The notes under the pieces: model-generated
Database searches by the model: none
What the model was told of the DNA's origin: nothing
What the model saw: only the letters and a program-made list of their open reading frames with translations
Source: Mycobacterium scrofulaceum
GTDB taxonomy: Bacteria; Actinomycetota; Actinomycetes; Mycobacteriales; Mycobacteriaceae
NCBI RefSeq assembly: GCF_001667885.1
Contig: NZ_LZJW01000147.1
Coordinates: forward strand, 91,144-155,143
Direction: 5' to 3'
Length of the DNA stretch: 64,000 bases
Shown: positions 1-8,758 of the stretch, piece by piece
Layout of the letters: each line of letters begins with the position of its first letter
How positions within the stretch are numbered: position 1 is the first letter of the stretch
Made by a program: the position numbers and the translations under genes

Positions 1-1
1 C

Positions 2-1729
2 TGGCTCGAGCCGCTGGAGGACCCTGAGCCCATCGACACCCTGGTGGCCGCCTACCGCGGCAAGCCGTGGCATGTCGACTACGGCGAGAACCCGGGACTG
101 ATGTTCCCGGTCGGCGTGATGGACATCCCCGAGGAGTCCAAGCAGGTGGTCCACGCGGTCGACGCGCTGCGCAGCAACGTCATCGTGGTCGGGGCCAAGC
201 AGCGGGGCAAGACGACGGCCCTGATGACGCTGATGTCCTCGGCCGCAACGATGTACAGCCCGGCGCGTGTGACGTTCTTCTGCATCGGCGGTGCGACCCT
301 GGCGCAGGTGGCCTCGCTGCCGCACGTCACCGACATCGTGTCCCCGAAGGACGCCGAGGGCATCGAGCGGATCCTGAGCAGCATGGACGCCCTGATCGAC
401 GCGCGCGAGGACTCGTTCCGCCGGCTGAGAATCGACCTCGACGGCTTCAGGGAGCGCCGGTTCGGGCCCGGCAGCGATGGCCTGGGCGGGACCGATCCCA
501 ATGACCCGTTCGGCGACGTCTTCGTGGTGGTCGATGACTACGACGACGTCTACTCGAAGGACACCATCCTGGGGGATCGGATCATCTCCCTGAGCAGCCG
601 CGGTCCCGAGTACGGCGTGCACGTGATGTGCAGCGCGGGTGGCTGGATCCACGGCCAACGACAGAGCCTGTTGCAGAATGCCACGGCCCGAATCCAATTG
701 CGGCTGGCCGACCCGAGCGAAAGCCAGATGGGGCATTCTTCGCTCGAGTCCCGCGACGCCGCGCGGCGTACGCTGAACCGCCCGGGTTTCGGGCTGACCG
801 ACAGCTTGCACGAGCTGCGCGTCGGGATCCCGGCGCTCACCGACCCCGCCACCGGCACGCTGGTGAGCATCGTCGACGTCGGCGCGCGGATCGCCGATGT
901 GGCTGGGGTGACGAAACACGCGGTCCTGCAGCGGCTTCCGCAGCGGGTGGAGTTGCGGGCGATTCTGGAGTACTCCGCCGCGCATCCGATCGGCGACGAC
1001 CTGTCCATCGCTTTCGCGATCGGCGAGCGCCACGAATTGGGCCCGGTGCCGTTGAAGCTGCGGGAAAGCCCGGGCTTGATGATCCTGGGCCGGCAGGGCT
1101 GCGGCAAGACCCTGTCGCTGGTGTCGATCGGCGAGGCGATCATGAGCCGGTTCAGCCCGGAGGAAGCCCAGCTGACGCTGATCGACCCGAAGACGGCACC
1201 GCACGGTCTGCGCGATTTGAGCGGACCGGGGTACGTGCGCGCGTATGCCTACGACCAAGACGAGATCGACGAGGTGATCACCGCACTCGCGCAACAGGTT
1301 CTGCTGCCCCGGCTGCCACCGAAGGGGCTGAGTCAAGAAGAGCTGCGCACGCTCAAACCGTGGGAGGGGCCACGGCATTTCGTGCTGATCGACGATGTGC
1401 AGGACCTGCGCCCCGATCAGAGCTACCCGCCCAAACCGCCGGTGGGGGCGGCGTTGTGGAAGCTGATGGAACGCGCCCGACAGATCGGCCTGCACGTGTT
1501 CACCACCCGCAACAGCGCGAACTGGGCGACGCTGCAGATGGATCCGTGGATGAGGTTCCAGAACTCGGCGAAGGTGGCGCAGCTGTACATGGACAACGAC
1601 CCGCAGAACCGGATCAACCGCTCGGTCCGGGCCCAGGCGCTGCCGCCGGGGCGCGGGCTGATGGTGAGCGCCGACGGCGACGTCGAAGGGGTACTGGTCG
1701 GGATGCCGGCTACCGCGCAGCAGCAGTAG
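2..1729 (+). CDS. eccC: EccC-type FtsK/SpoIIIE ATPase of a type VII (ESX) secretion system, 5'-truncated by the window edge
   Basis: The reading frame is open to the left edge, so only the C-terminal part of this ATPase is present. Counting from an in-frame GTG at 44, two P-loop domains are visible: the first has Walker A GAKQRGKT (50-57) and Walker B VFVVVDD (159-165), the second has Walker A GRQGCGKT (349-356) and Walker B HFVLIDD (445-451). These correspond to the second and third ATPase domains of EccC, the membrane-bound motor that recognises and drives EsxA/EsxB-type substrates through the mycobacterial inner membrane. Both P-loops look intact. The segment WLEPLEDPEPIDTLVAAY before the GTG resembles the EccC inter-domain linker. 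I cannot say which ESX system it belongs to. Unusually, no PE/PPE/esx genes follow; the next gene is a convergent mmpL whose 3' end overlaps this one by 20 bp. Confidence 0.88.
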   Translation, partial: WLEPLEDPEPIDTLVAAYRGKPWHVDYGENPGLMFPVGVMDIPEESKQVVHAVDALRSNVIVVGAKQRGKTTALMTLMSSAATMYSPARVTFFCIGGATLAQVASLPHVTDIVSPKDAEGIERILSSMDALIDAREDSFRRLRIDLDGFRERRFGPGSDGLGGTDPNDPFGDVFVVVDDYDDVYSKDTILGDRIISLSSRGPEYGVHVMCSAGGWIHGQRQSLLQNATARIQLRLADPSESQMGHSSLESRDAARRTLNRPGFGLTDSLHELRVGIPALTDPATGTLVSIVDVGARIADVAGVTKHAVLQRLPQRVELRAILEYSAAHPIGDDLSIAFAIGERHELGPVPLKLRESPGLMILGRQGCGKTLSLVSIGEAIMSRFSPEEAQLTLIDPKTAPHGLRDLSGPGYVRAYAYDQDEIDEVITALAQQVLLPRLPPKGLSQEELRTLKPWEGPRHFVLIDDVQDLRPDQSYPPKPPVGAALWKLMERARQIGLHVFTTRNSANWATLQMDPWMRFQNSAKVAQLYMDNDPQNRINRSVRAQALPPGRGLMVSADGDVEGVLVGMPATAQQQ

Positions 1730-4598
1730 CGGCCGTAACCGGCACCCGCACAGCGGATTTCGACCCGATGCTGGCCCGGCGGGGTAGCGTGCGCGGCCAC
1801 CAGAACCAGCGGCCCAGCAGCGCCACGATGGAGGGCACGATGAAGGCCCGCACCACCAGGGTGTCCACCAGCAACCCGACCGCGATGGTGCTGCCGATTT
1901 GGGCGATGCTGAGCACGCTGCTGCTGAGCAACGCCAGCATGGTGATCCCGAAGACGATGCCGGCAACGGTGACCACCCCGCCGGTGCCACCGAAGGCCCG
2001 GATGATGCCGGTCTTGATACCCGCCGACGATTCGTGCTTGATGCGCAGGGCCAGCAGAAGGTTGTAGTCCGCGCCGACGGCGATCAGCGCGATGAACGCG
2101 ATCGGGGCGACCGCCCAGTGCAGATCGTGGTGGAGCAGGTGCTGCCAAATCAGCACGCTGGCACCGACTGCCGACGCGTACGAGGTGACGACGGTCCCCA
2201 CGACGACCAAGCCCGCGACCGGGCTGCGCAGCATCGCCGTGACGATCAAGAAGATGAGGACCAACGCGGCGCCGACAAGCAGTTTGGTGTCACCTGCGAC
2301 GAAGCGCCGCAGATCGGCGGTCACCGGGCCCACACCGGCAAGGTCGACCTCCACCGGCGCCAGGGTGCCTTCCTTGGTCGCTTCTCTGATGGCAGCGCGG
2401 ACCAGCTCGGCCCGCTTGGCGCCGTCGCCACCCCACTCCGAGCCATCGCCATAGACCGAAAGGTAAGCGGCGCGGCCATTCCCGGAAAGCAGATGACTCA
2501 ACGCGGCGGCGTATCGCGGGTCGGTCAGCGCCCGCTGCGGCATGTAGAAGTCCGCCGCCGCGCTGCCCTGAAATTGCGTCGCGATCTCGTTCAGATAATC
2601 GGTCAGCTGGCGCATTTGGGGTCCGACGGTGTCAGACAGGCTCAGCAGGTCATGGGTGGCGGAACGCGCCCGCGCCAACGCGTCTTTCATCGATGTGACG
2701 CTTTGGGGCAACCCGGCGATCGCGGCTGCGGCCGTGTTCGAGCCGCTGGTCAGTTTCGCGGTGCCCGCATCCAGCCGCGCCGACGTCTCTACCAGGCTGT
2801 CGACCGGCTGAAGCACTCGATCCACCGTCGAGCAGATGGGATTGGTCGCGCAGTCGGGGGTCCGACCAACGAAGTCCCGCAACGGGTCGAGGTAACCCGA
2901 CACATTCGTGACGTTCCGCTGGAGCCCGTCCATACCGGCGCGCATGTCCGCCGCGGCACCGGACATGTCGGCCAATCCCGCGCTGCCACCGCGCAATCCA
3001 CTCCCGAGGCCGTCCACCGCGAGCTGCGTCTGCGCCAGCGCGCCGTCCAGCTCGGACACCCGCTTCAGGCGCTGGCTCAACGAGTCCACCGTGTCTTCGA
3101 ACTGACGGCCGAGCACGCCGGCCTGATAGCTCAACGTTGCCTGTTCGGGAACCTTGCCGTCGGGTCGGCTGGCGGACCGCACGGCCCGCACACCCGGTAC
3201 GGCCATGATGTGGCGCGTGATCCTTTCGATGGCAATCAGGCCGGCCGGGTTGCGCAAGTCGTGGTCGGCCTGGATCACGACGACGTCGGGCAACAGTTCG
3301 TTGGCCGCGAAGTGCCGGTCGGCGCCGACGTAGCCGCGGTTGGAGTCGGTGGACGACGGCGTGGCGGCGGGTTCGTTGAAACCGACCCGCATGCCGGCCA
3401 GCGGCAACGCCACCAGCAGGGTCAACCCGCCCGCGGTGACGAGGATCGGTCCCGGCCAGCGGGCCACCGCCGTCCCGACGCGGCGCCAGCGCCGAGCCGT
3501 CCTCGACGGCCGCGGTTCGAGGTAACCGCGGCGGATCGCCAGGCTCATCAGGGCGGGCGTCAGGGTCAGCGCCGCCACCATGGTTGCCAGAATGCCGATG
3601 GCGCAGGGCAACCCGGCGCTGCGGAACGACCCGACCTGCGCGAACACCAGGCACGCCAGGGCCACCGACACCGTCAGCGCCGATCCGATCACCACCGGGG
3701 CGATGGAACGGTAGGCCTGCGTCAACGCCTCGGTGGGCGCGACGCCGCCGCGGCGGGCCTCGTGGTAGCGGCCGACGAGAAAGATCGCGTAGTCGGTGCC
3801 GGCGCCCAGCGTCATGGCCGCCATCAGCGCGACCGAGAACAGCGACACTTCAACGACATTCGACTGGCCGAGCGCGGCGACGACGGCGCGAGCCAAGGCG
3901 AGGGCGAGTCCGACCGAGATCAGCGGAATCGCGGCGGCGACCGGGGATCGGTACACCACCAACAGCAAAAGCAGGATGAGACCGATGGTAGCGGCGGTGA
4001 TCCCGAGCATCTGTCGATCGATCGCGGAGAATTCGTCGACGATGGTGGCGCCGGGGCCGGTGACATGGACTTCGAGGCCGGCCGGCGGCGAGAGCCGGTG
4101 GGCGGTGGCGCGAACCGCGTTCACCGAATCGCGCGCCTGCGCGGTGCCCAGCATTCCGGCCAGCCGGACCATGACGCTGACGGCCCGCCCGTCGGGGCTT
4201 TGCGCCCCGGCGGCCGTCGTGGGTTGCGACCATAGGTCCGTCACCGCATAGACGTGCCGCCGATCAGAGCCCAGTGCCGTCGTCATCGCGTCGTAGAACT
4301 GCCGGTCGCGCGGCGTCAGCCGCTGATCACGTTCCAGCACAACGTAAACGAAGTTGTTGCTCGGTTCCTGATCGAACAGCTGGGCGGCGCGCGAGGCGGC
4401 GACCGCGCTCGGTGCGTCGGTGGGCATGAAGGAGCGGGCATGCGAATCGACCACACGCTCGAGTTGGGGGACGGCCAGGTTGGCGACACCGGCGGCCAGG
4501 ATCCACAGGCCGACGATCAGGACCGCGTATCGACCGGTGAATCGAGAGATGAGTCCCGGTCGGTCATGCAACGGTCTGCCGATCGCCGCTCGGTCCAC
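1710..4598 (-). CDS. mmpL: MmpL family RND transporter
   Basis: A 962-residue MmpL protein, the usual family length, exporting lipids or siderophores across the inner membrane. It shows the duplicated RND fold: an N-terminal membrane helix near residue 25, a large periplasmic loop, a first helical bundle with LGAGTDYAIFLVGRYHE, a second periplasmic loop with predicted coiled-coil character, and a second bundle with VGADYNLLLALRIKHE. The paired Asp-Tyr residues in these two motifs are the proton-relay positions of MmpL3-like proteins. The chosen start is a GTG overlapping the upstream small gene by 35 bp; an in-frame TTG at 4571 is an alternative that would shorten the overlap to 8 bp. No mmpS gene lies next to it. 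The substrate cannot be read from sequence. Confidence 0.92.
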   Translation of the reverse strand: MDRAAIGRPLHDRPGLISRFTGRYAVLIVGLWILAAGVANLAVPQLERVVDSHARSFMPTDAPSAVAASRAAQLFDQEPSNNFVYVVLERDQRLTPRDRQFYDAMTTALGSDRRHVYAVTDLWSQPTTAAGAQSPDGRAVSVMVRLAGMLGTAQARDSVNAVRATAHRLSPPAGLEVHVTGPGATIVDEFSAIDRQMLGITAATIGLILLLLLVVYRSPVAAAIPLISVGLALALARAVVAALGQSNVVEVSLFSVALMAAMTLGAGTDYAIFLVGRYHEARRGGVAPTEALTQAYRSIAPVVIGSALTVSVALACLVFAQVGSFRSAGLPCAIGILATMVAALTLTPALMSLAIRRGYLEPRPSRTARRWRRVGTAVARWPGPILVTAGGLTLLVALPLAGMRVGFNEPAATPSSTDSNRGYVGADRHFAANELLPDVVVIQADHDLRNPAGLIAIERITRHIMAVPGVRAVRSASRPDGKVPEQATLSYQAGVLGRQFEDTVDSLSQRLKRVSELDGALAQTQLAVDGLGSGLRGGSAGLADMSGAAADMRAGMDGLQRNVTNVSGYLDPLRDFVGRTPDCATNPICSTVDRVLQPVDSLVETSARLDAGTAKLTSGSNTAAAAIAGLPQSVTSMKDALARARSATHDLLSLSDTVGPQMRQLTDYLNEIATQFQGSAAADFYMPQRALTDPRYAAALSHLLSGNGRAAYLSVYGDGSEWGGDGAKRAELVRAAIREATKEGTLAPVEVDLAGVGPVTADLRRFVAGDTKLLVGAALVLIFLIVTAMLRSPVAGLVVVGTVVTSYASAVGASVLIWQHLLHHDLHWAVAPIAFIALIAVGADYNLLLALRIKHESSAGIKTGIIRAFGGTGGVVTVAGIVFGITMLALLSSSVLSIAQIGSTIAVGLLVDTLVVRAFIVPSIVALLGRWFWWPRTLPRRASIGSKSAVRVPVTAATAAAR

Positions 4599-4944
4599 CG
4601 AAGAGGCCTACCGCCACGTGCTCGCCACGCGTGAGCGACCGTACCCGCAGCGACCTCCGGGAGCCGATCCGCACCAGTGCGTGCAGGCCCGGTTCGGCGG
4701 CTTCGAGGTCGGCCCGCACCTGTTCGGCCGCCACGCCCTCGTGTGCGGCCTGGTCCAGCTTGGCCACCAGCATGGTGATCCAGCGCTGCCCCAGCGAAAG
4801 CAGCAGGCCCTCCTCGTCACCGAACAGCCGGGGTACCTCGGGTGAGTCGGTGACCAACGCGAGCGCCGCCTCGGGGTCGATCTCGGCGGCTTTGATCACT
4901 TCGGCCATGAAGGCCATCCGGTCGTGCAGCTCTGTCCATGTCAT
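4564..4944 (-). CDS. Conserved hypothetical protein co-transcribed with mmpL
   Basis: A 126-residue soluble protein starting MTWTELHDRMAFMAEVIKAA, rich in Ala, Glu and Leu, predicted largely helical, with no signal peptide or membrane segment. A longer frame reaches 5040, but the residues before this ATG are Arg-rich and low in family character, so the ATG at 4944 is preferred. Its 3' end overlaps the mmpL start, which implies translational coupling and a functional link to the transporter. I do not recognise a named domain. It is divergent from the downstream two-component system with about 130 bp between the starts. Confidence 0.6.
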   Translation of the reverse strand: MTWTELHDRMAFMAEVIKAAEIDPEAALALVTDSPEVPRLFGDEEGLLLSLGQRWITMLVAKLDQAAHEGVAAEQVRADLEAAEPGLHALVRIGSRRSLRVRSLTRGEHVAVGLFGGPSGDRQTVA

Positions 4945-5077
4945 GACTGAAACGCTAGGAAACGGCCCGGCGTTGCGCGTCGTGCCGAAGTGCAGTCTTC
5001 GCCTCCTACCACGGGCGGAGGCGATTGCCGTCCACGGCATGATGTGCGCAGGTGGCGCGCCCTTCTACGATTGGACG

Positions 5078-6295
5078 ATGTTGCGTGCCGCAACGGGATA
5101 CCTGCGCGAACAGTTTCGCCGACGAAGTGAGCTGATCCCCGTCGGCATCACCTGGGCGTCGTTCGTAGCCGTCGACGCCACCGAGGTGGCAGGCGGGGTC
5201 ATCGCAATTCTGCAGCGGCCCACCGCAGACCTGCCCGTCGCGGTGGCCGCGTTCGCGTTGTCGATCTCACCCACGTTGTTGTTCTTCTTCCGCAACATGA
5301 AGCTGAGTCCGCTGCTGATGTGGGCGACCTGGTCGACGGCCACGGCCATGCTTCTGTTCGGAACCGCGACGCCCATCCACGCCGATTTCGCTCCGGCGCT
5401 GCTGGTGATGATGGTGCTGTCGGTCACGACGCTGAGCTCCGTCACGGGTGGCCTGTTGGCCGCCGCCTCGGCGGCGGCCATGCTGCTCGCCGCGTCCGTG
5501 CTGCACCGCCTGGACGCGGTGGTGCTGTACCTGGGTTTCGTCGGCGCGGGCTGGCTGCTGGGCTACATCATGCGGACTCAACGGCTGCTGCTGGCCGAAC
5601 AGATTGAAGCGCAGAAGCTGTTGGCCGAGCACGCCGCCGCCGATGAGCGGCGTCGCATCGCCCGCGAGGTGCACGACGTGATCGCCCACTCGCTGAGCAT
5701 CACCCTGCTGCATGTGACCGGTGCGCGCCGGGGACTGCAGCAAGATCGCGACGTCGACGACGCGGTCGAGGCGCTCGAACAGGCCGAGCGTTTGGGCCGG
5801 CAGGCGATGGCCGACATCCGCCGCACGGTCGGACTGCTGGACAACTCGCCGACCAAGGCGGCCCTAACGACGCCCGAACCCGGGATGGACGACGTGGGCG
5901 TTCTGGTCGCGGACTTCCAGCGGGCCGGCCTGGACGTGACGCTGAGCATCGACGGAGCCACCGAACGGGTCTCGGCGGCGGTCGGTCTGGCGCTGTACCG
6001 CATCGCGCAAGAATCGCTGGCGAACATCGCCAAACACGCGCCCGACTCGAAATCGACTCTGACGCTTGCGGTCTCGTCGGCATCGGCGAGGATCACGATC
6101 GACAACCGGTTACCGGTGGCGATCGCGGCCCCGCAGTCCGCCGAGGGTCGCGGCTTGCGCGGCATGCGTCAGCGCGTCGAGCTACTGGGCGGGGCCATCG
6201 ACGCCGGACCGACCCAGGATGGATGGTCGGTGCGGGCCGACATACCACTGCACGAGGGGGACGCCGGCTGGCGCCCGTGGTGGTGCAAGGCGTGA
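5078..6295 (+). CDS. NarL-type sensor histidine kinase (HisKA_3)
   Basis: A 405-residue membrane sensor kinase. Residues about 20-165 hold five or six hydrophobic helices with short loops, so sensing is probably intramembrane or cell-envelope based. The dimerisation/phosphoacceptor box ERRRIAREVHDVIAHSLS carries the phospho-accepting His at 199, typical of the NarX/DesK class. The C-terminal HATPase_c domain shows an N-box (ESLANIAKHA) and a G-box (GRGLRGMRQR). The start is set at the ATG at 5078, because the upstream in-frame extension is antisense to the divergent gene. The stop overlaps the start of the response-regulator gene in a GTGA junction, so the two are a cognate pair. Several ORFs in the other frames are shadows. 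Confidence 0.88.
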   Translation: MLRAATGYLREQFRRRSELIPVGITWASFVAVDATEVAGGVIAILQRPTADLPVAVAAFALSISPTLLFFFRNMKLSPLLMWATWSTATAMLLFGTATPIHADFAPALLVMMVLSVTTLSSVTGGLLAAASAAAMLLAASVLHRLDAVVLYLGFVGAGWLLGYIMRTQRLLLAEQIEAQKLLAEHAAADERRRIAREVHDVIAHSLSITLLHVTGARRGLQQDRDVDDAVEALEQAERLGRQAMADIRRTVGLLDNSPTKAALTTPEPGMDDVGVLVADFQRAGLDVTLSIDGATERVSAAVGLALYRIAQESLANIAKHAPDSKSTLTLAVSSASARITIDNRLPVAIAAPQSAEGRGLRGMRQRVELLGGAIDAGPTQDGWSVRADIPLHEGDAGWRPWWCKA

Positions 6296-6957
6296 TCCCG
6301 AACGTCAACGAGGTTCCTGAGATCACCGTCCTGCTGGTCGACGACCAGGACCTGGTGCGCTCGGGGCTGCGCCGGATCTTGCGCCGCAAGGACGGGTTCC
6401 TCGTCGCCGCGGAATGCGCCGACGGTGACGAGGTGCCGGCGGCGGTTGCCGCACACCGACCCGACGTGATCGTGATGGATCTGCGCATGCGCCGAGTCGA
6501 CGGCATCGAGGCGACCCGCCGGCTCGGGGGCACACCGCCGGTCCTGGCGCTGACCACGTTCAACGAGGACGAGTTGCTGTCCGAGGCGTTGCGCGCCGGC
6601 GCGGCCGGGTTCGTGCTCAAGGACTCGTCCGCCGAGGAACTGATCCGCGCCGTGCGCGCGGTCGCCAGGGGCGACAGCTACCTGGATCCCGCGGTCACCG
6701 CGCGCGTGCTCACCACCTACCGCAAAGCCGCACCCGGCCCGCGGGGCACCACGATCGCCGAGTTGACGACTCGCGAGCTCGACGTGCTGACACTGATCGG
6801 CAAGGGCCTTTCCAACGCCGAGATCGCCGACGAGCTCTGTATCTCCGGCGTCACGGTCAAGAGCCATATCGGCCGGATCTTCGGAAAACTCGATCTGCGG
6901 GATCGTGCGGCGGCGATCGTATTCGCCTATGACAATGGCATCGTCGTTCCACGCTGA
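6292..6957 (+). CDS. NarL/LuxR-type response regulator
   Basis: A 221-residue two-domain regulator. The receiver domain (about 10-125) has the acidic pair DD at 17-18, the phosphoacceptor Asp63 in VIVMDLRM and the conserved Lys in FVLKDSS. The C-terminal LuxR-type HTH (about 150-215) contains LTTRELDVLTLIGKGLSNAE and a recognition helix around SGVTVKSHIGRIF. The GTG start overlaps the kinase stop codon by four bases (GTGA), so translation is coupled. The pair resembles DesK/DesR- or NarX/L-class systems; the target genes are not evident, although the mmpL operon divergent from the kinase is the nearest candidate. Confidence 0.9.
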   Translation: MIPNVNEVPEITVLLVDDQDLVRSGLRRILRRKDGFLVAAECADGDEVPAAVAAHRPDVIVMDLRMRRVDGIEATRRLGGTPPVLALTTFNEDELLSEALRAGAAGFVLKDSSAEELIRAVRAVARGDSYLDPAVTARVLTTYRKAAPGPRGTTIAELTTRELDVLTLIGKGLSNAEIADELCISGVTVKSHIGRIFGKLDLRDRAAAIVFAYDNGIVVPR

Positions 6958-6960
6958 GCG

Positions 6961-7362
6961 CTACAACGGCGCGCCCTGCTCCGCCAGGTTCAGCATGACG
7001 TAGGCCATGCACACGAGGAAGTTCAACACCACCAGGACCAGCCCGGCGAAGATCAGCGAGCGGGTGCCTTGTCGCTTCAGCCGCTTGTACCGCGCGGCTC
7101 GGGTTTCACGGTCGAACTGCAGAGCGATGAGCGCGAAATTGACGTCCATCACCTCGTGAGCCGCCAGGGGCGCGCCCGCGAGCATCTGCCGGACACGGTC
7201 GGGCGCCGTTCGGACACCGACGCGTTCGAAGTTCTGGCACATTCGCCGCGCGCGTCTTCGCGCGAGTGGTTCATATCGCATCTGCAGCTGATGCGCGAGT
7301 TGCCCTCTGTCGTCCCCCCACGGGTTTGACCGGGTCATCACGAAAGGGATTCTAAATCGCAT
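6961..7362 (-). CDS. Small single-span membrane protein, function unknown
   Basis: A 133-residue protein with a charged N-terminal half (many Arg, Gln) and one clear hydrophobic helix near the C-terminus, LIFAGLVLVVLNFLVCMAY. Topology would place the bulk in the cytoplasm with a short outside tail. An internal ATG at 7338 (MTRSNPWGDD) is an equally possible start; neither has a convincing Shine-Dalgarno sequence. It lies convergent with the response regulator, three bases from its stop codon, and downstream of the Rieske oxygenase gene on the same strand but with its own promoter space of about 28 bp to that gene's stop. I recognise no domain. Confidence 0.55.
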   Translation of the reverse strand: MRFRIPFVMTRSNPWGDDRGQLAHQLQMRYEPLARRRARRMCQNFERVGVRTAPDRVRQMLAGAPLAAHEVMDVNFALIALQFDRETRAARYKRLKRQGTRSLIFAGLVLVVLNFLVCMAYVMLNLAEQGAPL

Positions 7363-7390
7363 CGGACCGATTACGGCGTGTCTACACGAA

Positions 7391-8749
7391 CTATGTTGAG
7401 CTCGGTTGGTCCGCGAGGCCGCCGCTCATTCGCTCGGATTGGGATAAGTCCAGATAGCGTTCCAAGTTGCGGTGCATGTTGATCACGCGCCGCTCCTCGC
7501 CGGACAGCACCAGGTGGGTGAAGCCGGGTTGGTGCAGGCCGCGCTGCAGGCCCGCGAGCACCTGGATGTCCTGGGTGAGCACCACGCCGGGCTCAGCCTC
7601 GCCGGCGGCCATGCGAACGTCGGTCGGCTTGGCGCGGGGAGAGCCGGGCGGCATTCGGGTCATCAGGAACATGACCAGCTCGCCATGATCGGGGTCGGGA
7701 CCGGGCCTCGAGCACATGACGGTGAGGTGGTCGGCGTTGGCCAGCAGCGTCAGGTTCGGGAAGACGTTGTACTGGTGCAGCCGGGTGATCCGGTCCGTGT
7801 CCGCCCAATCCAGGTTCACCCCACGACCGGCGGCAAACGCCCTGGTGTGCTCGGCGATGAGGTCCTGGACCGTTTGCCCGGGCCGGCGTTCCTCGGCGGG
7901 AAAGGGCGTGCCCTCGGCGGCGCCCATCAGCGCGCCTTGGGTGAAAACGTAAGCGTCCCAGACTTCTTCGTCGCTCAACGCTCCCCCGAAACGGGGGCTT
8001 GGCACGCCGTAGGGTTGGTCGGATTTGCCGGTGTGGCCCCAAATCCGTTGGGGTGCATGAATGTCGTCGACGCAACGCAGCAACTCGGGGTGCAGCGTCT
8101 GAATGTGGTAGGTCTCGCTGTACCCGTCGGCGATCGTCTTCCAGTTGGCCTCGACCTCGATGGTCAGCGTGGCGTAGCAACGAAAGTCGCTCAGCCGGCA
8201 CCACGCGATGTCGCCCGGTACCGCCTCCAGATACTCGGACAGCGGCACCGCATCGAGGTCGAGATTGACGAAGACCAGTCCCTCCCAGGTGTCCACCGAG
8301 ACCGGCACCAACGGGAAGTCGGACATTTTCAGCGACCCGAAGCCCTTGCGGTTGGGCACGCGCTTGAGCGTGCCGGCCAGGTCCCAGGTCCACCCGTGAT
8401 AGCCGCACTTGAGCTCGCGCAGCCCGGAGCCGGAGCCCACACACACCGAATTGCCGCGGTGGCGGCACGCGTTTTGGAAGGCCCGGAGCACGCCGTCGCC
8501 GTCGCGAACGATCAACACCCCGTAGGGCCCGCACCGATACTCGAAGTAGTCGCCGGGCTCGGCGACGTGGTCCACCATGCACGCGAGCTGCCAGACCTTC
8601 GGCCACATTCGTTCGACTTCGAGGGCGGCGAACTCCGGCGAGTAATACCGCTGGGCGGGCACCAGGGTGGGGCTGTCCGGGGGAGTGCCGATCGCGTCCT
8701 CTTGGACATGCGAGCGGGTGCGGGTCGGGTTGCGGGCGGGGGCGTTCAT
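7391..8749 (-). CDS. Rieske [2Fe-2S] aromatic ring-hydroxylating oxygenase, alpha subunit
   Basis: A 452-residue large subunit of a Rieske non-heme iron oxygenase. The cluster ligands are visible as C95-x-H97 (NACRHRGN) and C115-x2-H118 (CGYHGW). The mononuclear iron site shows DGYSETYHIQTLHPE with His213 and His218, the third ligand being an Asp further on. Such enzymes hydroxylate or dealkylate hydrophobic substrates using electrons from a separate reductase, which is not encoded nearby. It starts nine bases after the stop of the deacylase gene, so the two are one operon. The pairing with an amidohydrolase hints at catabolism of an N-acylated or ring-containing compound, but the substrate is not inferable. 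Confidence 0.88.
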   Translation of the reverse strand: MNAPARNPTRTRSHVQEDAIGTPPDSPTLVPAQRYYSPEFAALEVERMWPKVWQLACMVDHVAEPGDYFEYRCGPYGVLIVRDGDGVLRAFQNACRHRGNSVCVGSGSGLRELKCGYHGWTWDLAGTLKRVPNRKGFGSLKMSDFPLVPVSVDTWEGLVFVNLDLDAVPLSEYLEAVPGDIAWCRLSDFRCYATLTIEVEANWKTIADGYSETYHIQTLHPELLRCVDDIHAPQRIWGHTGKSDQPYGVPSPRFGGALSDEEVWDAYVFTQGALMGAAEGTPFPAEERRPGQTVQDLIAEHTRAFAAGRGVNLDWADTDRITRLHQYNVFPNLTLLANADHLTVMCSRPGPDPDHGELVMFLMTRMPPGSPRAKPTDVRMAAGEAEPGVVLTQDIQVLAGLQRGLHQPGFTHLVLSGEERRVINMHRNLERYLDLSQSERMSGGLADQPSST

Positions 8750-8758
8750 GGGCGCCGC

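Noticed and set aside
1899..4235. A 778-codon plus-strand frame
   Set aside because: It is antisense to mmpL, low in complexity and without any domain signature.
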